Source: Aeromicrobium sp. Leaf245 (GTDB lineage: Bacteria > Actinomycetota > Actinomycetes > Propionibacteriales > Nocardioidaceae). From it: a DNA stretch of 64,000 nucleotides. The stretch lies in NCBI RefSeq assembly GCF_942548115.1, contig NZ_OW824151.1, forward strand, positions 2,108,001-2,172,000, given 5' to 3'. Positions within the stretch are counted from its first letter, which is position 1. Each line of letters begins with the position of its first letter. Shown here in pieces: positions 58,185 to 64,000 of the stretch. The translations under genes were made by a program, and so were the position numbers. The notes under the pieces were generated by a model, which saw only the letters and a list, made by a program, of their open reading frames with translations, was not told the DNA's origin and did not search any database.

Positions 58185-59261
58185 TCACAGGACCGTGAGC
58201 GCGCGCGGTGCGTGGTTGAGGACCTCGAGGCCGTCGTCGGTGCAGACCGCGATGTCCTCGATGCGGGCGCCGAAGCGCCCCTCGAGGTACACGCCGGGCT
58301 CGATGGAGAACGCCATGCCGGGCTCCAGCACGAGGTCGTTGCCCTCCACGATGTAGGGCTCCTCGTGCGTCTCGGTGCCGATGCCGTGCCCGGTGCGGTG
58401 GATGAACAGGTCGCCGAGGCCGGCGTCGACGAGTACCTGGCGGCCCACGGCGTCGACGGACTCCGCGGTGACACCCGGTCGTGCGTGCTCGCGCTGTACG
58501 CGCTGGGCCTCCTCCAGCACGGCGTACGCCTCGAGGTACTCCGCCGGGGCGCTGCCGCCGGCGAGGTAGTTGCGGGTCGAGTCCGAGCAGTAGCCGGCCG
58601 CCGTCGTGCCGCCGATGTCGACGACCACGGGGTCACCCAGCTCGATCGTGCGGTCGGAGACCTCGTGGTGGGGCGACGCACCGTTGGGGCCGGAGCCGAC
58701 GATGACGAAGTCGACCTGCGCGTGCCCCTCGTCGACGATCGCGCGGGCGATGTCGGCGCCGACCTCGCGCTCGGTGCGTCCCGGACGGAGCCACTCCCCC
58801 ATGCGGGCGTGCACGCGGTCGATGGCGGCGCCCGCGTCGCGCAGTGCCGCGATCTCGTCGGTGTCCTTGCGCATGCGCAGCTGGGTGAGCAGGGGGCCGG
58901 CGAGGCTGACCCGGGCGAACCGGTCCTGCAGGGCCAGGACGCGCTCGGCCCACATCTGGTTGTCGACCGCCACGGTGGCGTCGGAGGGCAGGAGCGAGGC
59001 GACGAGGGCGTAGGGGTCGTCGGTCTCGCCCCAGGTGGCGATCTCCACGTCGACCCCGGCGGCCTCGGCGGCCGCCCGCTCGAGCGCGGGCACCACGAGG
59101 GTCGCGGGCCCGTCGGCGGGCACCACCAGGCAGGTCAGACGCTCGAGCGGCTTGGCGTGGTAGCCGGTCAGGTAGCGCAGGTCGGCGCCGGGCGTGACGA
59201 GCACGGCTCCGACGGACTGGGCACGAGCGAGCTCTTGGGCGCGGATCCAGCGAGAAGTCAC
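58185..59261 (-). CDS. M24-family aminopeptidase (Xaa-Pro peptidase type)
   Basis: 358-residue metallopeptidase: N-terminal creatinase-like domain (GAVLVTPGADLRYLTGYHAK) and a pita-bread catalytic domain with the five metal ligands: Asp in PVVVDIGG, Asp in GYCSDSTRNY, His in HRTGHGIGTETHEEP, Glu in AFSIEPGVYLEG and Glu in ARIEDIAV. Cleaves N-terminal residues before proline in peptides. Leaderless start: TAGGCT is six bases before the GTG. It lies 13 bp upstream of lnt on the same strand. Confidence 0.92.
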   Translation of the reverse strand: MTSRWIRAQELARAQSVGAVLVTPGADLRYLTGYHAKPLERLTCLVVPADGPATLVVPALERAAAEAAGVDVEIATWGETDDPYALVASLLPSDATVAVDNQMWAERVLALQDRFARVSLAGPLLTQLRMRKDTDEIAALRDAGAAIDRVHARMGEWLRPGRTEREVGADIARAIVDEGHAQVDFVIVGSGPNGASPHHEVSDRTIELGDPVVVDIGGTTAAGYCSDSTRNYLAGGSAPAEYLEAYAVLEEAQRVQREHARPGVTAESVDAVGRQVLVDAGLGDLFIHRTGHGIGTETHEEPYIVEGNDLVLEPGMAFSIEPGVYLEGRFGARIEDIAVCTDDGLEVLNHAPRALTVL

Positions 59262-59367
59262 CCGGCGAGCCTACGTCGTGGGCCAACGCAGGACCTTCGA
59301 CAGGTGCCACGACGGCCATCGTCACCTAGGGTGAGGCGTACATCACATCGAAGGATCGGGGGGTCCC

Positions 59368-60915
59368 ATGCGCAAGATCGTCGCTGCCACCGCAGCCGTC
59401 GTCCTGTCCGCCGGGCTCGTCTCCGCGTCACCGGCAATCGCCGGCGGCTCGAAGGGCGAGGTCGATACCACCAAGCTGACCAAGGCGGTGCAGGTCAACG
59501 GGGTGCTCCAGCACCTGCGCCAGCTGCAGACCATCGCCAACCGCAACGGCGGCAACCGCGCGTCCGGACTGCCCGGCTACGACGCGTCGTCGGCCTACGT
59601 CGCCAAGACGCTGCGTGCGGCGGGCTACACCGTGCGCAAGCAGACGTTCACCTTCCCGTTCTTCGCCGAGAACAGCCCGGCCACGCTGACCCAGCTCACG
59701 CCGGGTGAGAAGACGCTCGAGACGGCCGTGTTCACGTACTCCGGGTCGGGCTCGGTCACCGGCACGGTCGTGCCGACGAAGGACGTCGTCATCCCGGCCA
59801 CGCCCGCGCCGAGCAGCACCTCCGGGTGCGAGGCGTCGGACTTCGAGGCAGCCCCCGCGGATCCCGCGATCGCGCTGGTCCAGCGCGGCACCTGCGACTT
59901 CGGCGTCAAGGCGGCCAACGCGAAGGCCGCCGGCTACGACGCCGTGATCATCTTCAACGAGGGCAACCCCGAGCGCACCGAGCTCGCCGTGGGCACGCTC
60001 GGCACCCCGATCGACGTCCCGGTCGTGGGCCTGTCCTACGACGACGCCGTCGCCCTCGTCCAGGACGCACGCTCCGGCGGCGCCACGGCGAGGGTCACGA
60101 CGGACACGGTGACCGACCTCGAGCGTGAGACGCACAACCTGATCGCCGACTGGCCGAAGCGCACGAAGAACGACGACCAGGTCGTCGTGGTCGGTGCCCA
60201 CCTGGACTCAGTCCCGGAGGGCGCGGGCATCAACGACAACGGCACCGGCACCGCGGCGATCCTCGAGATCGCCGAGCAGATGGCCAGGACCGGCTACACC
60301 AAGAAGGCACAGCGCCCCGTCCGCTTCGCCTTCTGGGGTGCCGAGGAGCTGGGCCTGCTCGGCTCGCAGCACTACGTCGACACGCTGTCCGACGCGAACC
60401 GGTCGAAGATCTACGCGAACCTGAACTTCGACATGCTGGGCTCGCCCAACTTCGTCCGGCTGGTCTACGACGGGGACGGGTCCGCGTTCGGCGCTGCCGG
60501 TCCCGCCGGGTCGGGCCAGATCGAGAAGGTCTTCACCGACTACTTCGACGGCTCGGGCCTCGAGACCGATCCCACCGCGTTCGACGGCCGGTCCGACTAC
60601 GGACCGTTCATCCAGTACGGCATCCCGGCAGGCGGCCTGTTCAGCGGTGCCGACGACGTCAAGACGCCCGAGCAGGCTGCGATCTACGGTGGGACGGCGG
60701 GCGAGACGCTCGACCAGAACTACCACTCGGCCGCCGACGACATCACCAACATCAACACGACAGTGCTCGGCCAGCTGAGCGACGGTGCGGCGCACGCGAC
60801 GGCGACGTTGGCGCTGTCGAAGAAGGGTCTTTACGGCGACGCCGCGCGGGCCAAGGTCCGCACGAGCGCCAAGAAGGCTCCGGCCGTCACCCAGGGGCCG
60901 CAGGCCCAGCGTTGA
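59368..60915 (+). CDS. Secreted M28-family aminopeptidase with PA domain
   Basis: 515 residues. Signal peptide MRKIVAATAAVVLSAGLVSA with an AxA-type cleavage (SPAIAGG). A PA domain lies at about 155-230 (LVQRGTCDFGVKAANAKAAG). The M28 zinc-peptidase domain follows: VVVVGAHLDSVPEGAGINDN, RFAFWGAEELGLLGSQHYVD, and the later His in DQNYHSAADDI. Probably exported and active on extracellular peptides, similar to Streptomyces aminopeptidase S. The start has GGGGGG upstream. Followed by a very strong hairpin. Confidence 0.92.
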   Translation: MRKIVAATAAVVLSAGLVSASPAIAGGSKGEVDTTKLTKAVQVNGVLQHLRQLQTIANRNGGNRASGLPGYDASSAYVAKTLRAAGYTVRKQTFTFPFFAENSPATLTQLTPGEKTLETAVFTYSGSGSVTGTVVPTKDVVIPATPAPSSTSGCEASDFEAAPADPAIALVQRGTCDFGVKAANAKAAGYDAVIIFNEGNPERTELAVGTLGTPIDVPVVGLSYDDAVALVQDARSGGATARVTTDTVTDLERETHNLIADWPKRTKNDDQVVVVGAHLDSVPEGAGINDNGTGTAAILEIAEQMARTGYTKKAQRPVRFAFWGAEELGLLGSQHYVDTLSDANRSKIYANLNFDMLGSPNFVRLVYDGDGSAFGAAGPAGSGQIEKVFTDYFDGSGLETDPTAFDGRSDYGPFIQYGIPAGGLFSGADDVKTPEQAAIYGGTAGETLDQNYHSAADDITNINTTVLGQLSDGAAHATATLALSKKGLYGDAARAKVRTSAKKAPAVTQGPQAQR

Positions 60916-60942
60916 CGACGCGGCGGTCGTAATCGCCGCGTG

Positions 60943-60993
60943 TCGGAACACCTTTGCCCTTTCGGCCCCGCCGAAAGGGCAAAGGTGTTCCGA
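60943..60993. terminator. 24-bp perfect hairpin after the M28 peptidase gene
   Basis: Arms of 24 perfectly complementary bases (60943-60966 and 60970-60993) around a 3-base loop (CCC), 27 bp after the stop. There is no following T-run. The length and perfection exceed normal terminators in the window. It also marks the edge of an AT-richer stretch. Confidence 0.75.
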
Positions 60994-61329
60994 GACCTGG
61001 AGTAGGAGGATTCACGTGAGCGAATTCCTGCGCCCCGTGACCGTCACCTCGGTACCGCCAAGGTCGATGTCTGGGGCTGCTCTCGAAGCTCGGCATCGAT
61101 GATTGGTCGACGTAGTTCACAGTGGCGATCAAGCTTGAGTCTCTGGGTCTATGGATTCCTCGTAGCCTGGGCCGGCGAGTCTGCGGACCTGCCGTTCGAA
61201 TGGCCTCGACATCGAAGAGGGTTGACTTGACGGACCACGTCGAACCACTCTCACTCACGGGCACGTCGCGCTGCGGCGTGACGTCGGCTGTCGAGGTTTA
61301 GGCCATTTGTCGTTCCGCTGAGTGCGCGG
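60994..61329. other. Intergenic stretch without a gene
   Basis: About 340 bp, visibly richer in A and T than the surroundings. I see no ribosome site with a plausible reading frame, no RNA gene and no repeat copied elsewhere in the window. Together with the next gene it may be a small foreign insert. Confidence 0.4.
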
Positions 61330-61845
61330 CTACAGCTTGGAAGGGCGCGGCACGCTCAGTTGATGACCTGCCTTTACGCGCGGCTCTAGACGCGCCAGCG
61401 CTGCTCTCGCGGCTTCCGCAATCTTGTCCGAGGATTCAGTATTGGACTTCGATAGCGCTTTTGCCATGCCTTCTTCCAGTGCCTTCACTACCCCCGTTGG
61501 CATCTCAGCGTCCATCCCGCCCAAGTCGATTTTGGGTGGGACTGAGAGCTCCGGATCGTCCCACGATTCCAGATTTCGAAGACCCGCTACGGCGGCATTC
61601 AGAAGAACGGGCTCTTTGAGCGCGAAGTCCGCAATGAGATGGATAGTCGCGACCTGCTCACCCACGCCAACAGGATGGGGACGGGGCTCGACCGGTCTTC
61701 CATGTGCTGTGGCAAACAGTGTGACGAACTGCCGTGAAGTCTCCAGACGCCTCCGCAAGCCTAGGTCACGGAAGCCCACGAGTGCGGCGCCAACTGCAGC
61801 CGCTGACGGGACGAGAGCGAGGATCAACAGTTGCCAGAAGGGCAT
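61330..61845 (-). CDS. Membrane-anchored hypothetical protein of atypical composition
   Basis: 171 residues from ATG 61845 (a TTG at 61914 would add 23). It begins MPFWQLLILALVPSAAAVGA with one membrane segment, then SRQFVTLFATAHGRPVEPRP, VGVGEQVATIHLIADFA, and a charged helical tail (ALEEGMAKALSKSNTESSDK). No family recognised. Codon use is much less GC-biased than in the neighbouring exonuclease and peptidase genes, suggesting transfer. One N-terminal helix plus a cytoplasmic domain is the only topology hint. Confidence 0.65.
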   Translation of the reverse strand: MPFWQLLILALVPSAAAVGAALVGFRDLGLRRRLETSRQFVTLFATAHGRPVEPRPHPVGVGEQVATIHLIADFALKEPVLLNAAVAGLRNLESWDDPELSVPPKIDLGGMDAEMPTGVVKALEEGMAKALSKSNTESSDKIAEAARAALARLEPRVKAGHQLSVPRPSKL

Positions 61846-61948
61846 GCGCCAACCGTAGACCTTGCTCGGACCTACGTATTCGGCAAGCCACGTTGAGAAG
61901 CGAGTAGCGGACAATTGCAGCGCCGCGCTCGCGCCATAGGGTCAGTAC

Positions 61949-62890
61949 ATGACCGTCGGCGCTGAAAAGCTTCTCCTCCTCGACTCCGCCAGCCTGTACT
62001 TCCGCGCGTTCTACGGCGTGCCCGACTCGTTCAAGGCGCCCGACGGGACGGTGGTGAACGCGTTGCGCGGGCTGCTCGACTTCGTCTCGACCCTCGTCGA
62101 CCAGCACTCCCCCGACGCCGTGGTCGCGTGCTGGGACGACGACTGGCGTCCGCAGTGGCGGGTCGACCTGCTGCCCTCCTACAAGACCCACCGGGTGGCC
62201 GAGGTCGCCGACCCGACCTCGGGCGAGCTGGTCGCGGAGGAGTCGCCGGAGCTGCTGAGCCCGCAGGTCCCGCTCATCGCCGAGGCGCTGGGCATCCTCG
62301 GGATCCCCGTGGTCGGCAGGCAGGGCGCCGAGGCCGACGACGTCATCGGCACGCTCGCGCAGGCGTGGGACGGGCCGGTCGACGTGGTCACCGGCGACCG
62401 CGACCTCTTCCAGCTCGTCGACGACGACGCGCAGGTGCGCGTGCTCTACACCGCGCGAGGGGTCTCGTCGGCCGACGTGGTCGACGCCGCGTGGATCCGC
62501 GCCAAGTACGGCGTGGAGCCGCAGCAGTACGCCGACTTCGCCACCATGCGCGGCGACACGTCCGACGGCATCCCCGGCGTCGCCGGCATCGGCGAGAAGA
62601 CCGCCGCGACGCTGCTGGGCGAGTTCCACGACCTCGACGGCATCGTCGCGGCCGCCCAGGACCCGGACTCCTCGATCAAGCCGCGGGTCCGGCAGTCGCT
62701 GCTGGACACCCGCGACCTGATCGACGTCATGCGTCAGGTCGTGCGGGTGCGCGACGACGTGTGCGGCACCGACGTCGTGCGGCCGCTGGCGCCGCTGTCC
62801 CCCGAGCAGCGCGACGCCCTCGAGGCGTTCGGGGCGCGGTGGGGCCTCGGTGGCGTGCCGGAGCGTCTCGTGAAGGCGCTCAGCCGCTGA
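61949..62890 (+). CDS. 5'-3' exonuclease (PolA N-domain-like, FEN family)
   Basis: 313-residue flap endonuclease-like protein: LLLLDSASLYFRAFYGVPDS, VACWDDDWRPQWRVDLLPSY, GAEADDVIGTLAQAWDGPVD, VVTGDRDLFQLVDDDAQVRV, and the helix-hairpin-helix with DTSDGIPGVAGIGEKTAATL. The acidic metal ligands are all present. It lacks a polymerase domain, so it is a stand-alone 5'-3' exonuclease for RNA-primer or flap removal. TAGGGT at 61937-61942 six bases before the ATG marks a leaderless start. Converges on the helicase gene with 11 bp overlap. Confidence 0.92.
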   Translation: MTVGAEKLLLLDSASLYFRAFYGVPDSFKAPDGTVVNALRGLLDFVSTLVDQHSPDAVVACWDDDWRPQWRVDLLPSYKTHRVAEVADPTSGELVAEESPELLSPQVPLIAEALGILGIPVVGRQGAEADDVIGTLAQAWDGPVDVVTGDRDLFQLVDDDAQVRVLYTARGVSSADVVDAAWIRAKYGVEPQQYADFATMRGDTSDGIPGVAGIGEKTAATLLGEFHDLDGIVAAAQDPDSSIKPRVRQSLLDTRDLIDVMRQVVRVRDDVCGTDVVRPLAPLSPEQRDALEAFGARWGLGGVPERLVKALSR

Positions 62891-64000
62891 GCGAGGAGTA
62901 GGCCACCACACCGCGTCGCAGGCCGTCGAGCGTCTGCCGGGCGGTCGTGCGCAACGGTCCGGGGCCGGCGGCGTCGGCGACCTGCGCGACGAGGTCGATG
63001 AGCTGCTTCATGGCGCGCACGAAGTCACCGGCGGCCATGCCCGTGGTGCGCAGGACCTCGTCGAGCGGTGCTCCACCGACCCAGGCCGACGCGGTCTCCG
63101 CGAACCCGAAGTCGGGCGTGGACAGGAAGCGGACCCGGTTCCGACGCTCCAGGGCCTGCAGGTCGGCGCACAGCGCGAGCATCGTCTCCGAGACGTCGAG
63201 CGTGCGTCGGTCCGGGAACCGAGGGGCGGGCGGGTCGTCGATCCTGCTCTCGAAGGTGAGGCCCGACAGCACGGCACCCAGCTGGCCAGCGTCCAGACCG
63301 TCCCAGACCCCCTGCCGCAGGCACTCGCTGACGAGCAGGTCCAGCTCGCTGTACAGCCGCTGCAGGCGACGGCCGTCGGTGGTGACCTCGTCGCCGTCGA
63401 GATAGCCGAGCTCGTCGAGGACCTCGCACACGTGGTCGAACTGGCGCGCCACGGTGTTGGTGCGCTGCTCGATGCGGCGCCGCTGGTTGGCGGTGTCGCG
63501 CTCGAGCTTGGTGTAGCGCTCGGCCCATCGGGCGTGCGCCTCGCGATCGGGGCACGCGTGGCACGGGTGCTCCTTCATCGCCCGCCGCAGCTCGGCCACA
63601 CGCGGGTCGGTGCGCTCGTCCGCGACCCGCTCGGTCGGGCGGTCGGCGTGGTAGCCGGTGTCGTTGTGCCAGCGCAGGCCCTCGGCGCGGTCCCGCAGCG
63701 AGGACGCGAGGTCGCGGCGCGCCTGGGCATTGCGCGCGTTGAACGACTTGGGGATCCGCATCCGCGTGATGGGCTCCACCGGCACCGGGAAGTCGATCGT
63801 CCCGAGACGCCGCGAGTGGCGGCTCGCCGTGAGCACGAGCGGACGAGGAGCCTCCGGAGACCCGCTGACACCGGGGTCGAGCACGACGGCGAGCCCGGCG
63901 AACTTGCCCCCGGGCACGTTGATGACGTCGCCGACCTTGAGCGCCGCCATCGACGCGACGGCCTCCTGGCGGCGGTCCGCCTTGCGCTGGCGTGCTCCGG
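62880..64000 (-). CDS. DEAD/DEAH-box RNA helicase (HelY/Mtr4-like), C-terminal part
   Basis: The frame stays open to the right edge, so the N-terminal helicase core is outside the window. The 373 visible residues contain a beta-barrel/KOW-like segment (GDVINVPGGKFAGLAVVLDP), HPCHACPDREAHARWAERY with a CxxC-like pair, and the C-terminal DSHCT-type region (FDHVCEVLDELGYLDGDEV, FRPD-like DFVRAMKQLIDLVAQVADAA). This is the order of HelY-type proteins of actinobacteria, related to yeast Mtr4/Ski2. Acts on structured RNA; not shown here. Confidence 0.87.
   Translation of the reverse strand, partial: GARQRKADRRQEAVASMAALKVGDVINVPGGKFAGLAVVLDPGVSGSPEAPRPLVLTASRHSRRLGTIDFPVPVEPITRMRIPKSFNARNAQARRDLASSLRDRAEGLRWHNDTGYHADRPTERVADERTDPRVAELRRAMKEHPCHACPDREAHARWAERYTKLERDTANQRRRIEQRTNTVARQFDHVCEVLDELGYLDGDEVTTDGRRLQRLYSELDLLVSECLRQGVWDGLDAGQLGAVLSGLTFESRIDDPPAPRFPDRRTLDVSETMLALCADLQALERRNRVRFLSTPDFGFAETASAWVGGAPLDEVLRTTGMAAGDFVRAMKQLIDLVAQVADAAGPGPLRTTARQTLDGLRRGVVAYSSLSG

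Noticed and set aside
1..64000. tRNA, rRNA genes or CRISPR arrays
   Set aside because: None recognised by eye in any intergenic region; a covariance-model scan would be needed to exclude small RNAs.

Overview
The window is high-GC DNA from an actinobacterium. The first 9 kb carries the gene order CDP-alcohol phosphatidyltransferase, DUF881, small basic protein, DUF881, gcvH, FHA protein, MerR, DUF151, MerR, gcvP. This matches the Mycobacterium tuberculosis Rv1822-Rv1832 neighbourhood. RbpA, an adjacent Ppm/Lnt pair, 13E12-type HNH proteins, frequent GTG starts and many leaderless starts (TANNNT followed six bases later by ATG/GTG) agree. Gene content looks most like Nocardioidaceae (Aeromicrobium or Nocardioides-like), but that placement is inference.

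Layout. 1-9.1 kb: the end of a superoxide dismutase gene, then the conserved phospholipid, division and glycine-cleavage block, with a single-aptamer glycine riboswitch in front of gcvP. 9.1-13.7 kb: a SigK/RskA pair with a SigK-like promoter, two alpha/beta hydrolases, small membrane proteins and a lipoprotein. 13.7-18 kb: a sulfate-assimilation operon (cysH, cysD, cysN and a fused sirohaem synthase, all on the minus strand). 18-24 kb: ArsR plus MFS exporter, a YrdC-domain protein, a second MFS, a HhH-GPD DNA glycosylase and a DUF1992 protein. 24-26.4 kb: glpF and glpK. 26.6-29.1 kb: a small hypothetical gene, an HNH/DUF222 protein and a lipoprotein with an odd start.

29,234-40,101 is an inserted element of about 10.9 kb. 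It has inverted ends, 20-21 bp-phased TGACA/TTGTCA repeats inside the ends, and a perfect 5-bp duplication (GCACT) immediately outside both ends. This is the architecture of a Tn7/Tn5053/Tn552-type transposon. I find no transposase, TnsC/TniB or TniQ gene inside, so it looks non-autonomous or decayed. Its cargo is an AlbA-domain protein, a transglutaminase-like protein, a BtrH-type protein, a hotdog thioesterase, a PlsC-type acyltransferase, a complete CYP153-type hydroxylase system (P450, 2Fe-2S ferredoxin, FAD reductase, AraC and TetR regulators), a DNA-ligase remnant and a small hypothetical gene. The combination suggests hydroxylation and further processing of an alkyl or fatty-acyl substrate.

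40.1-64 kb is ordinary chromosome again: a condensation-domain/GNAT fusion, an EamA permease, a UvrA-like ABC ATPase, DoxX, MFS transporters, several hydrolases, a metallo-beta-lactamase-fold protein, a MurA paralogue fused to an N-terminal helix-turn-helix, GDPD, rbpA behind a perfect SigR-type promoter, ppm and lnt, an M24 and a secreted M28 peptidase, a low-GC orphan membrane protein, a 5'-3' exonuclease and the end of a HelY-type helicase gene that runs out of the window.
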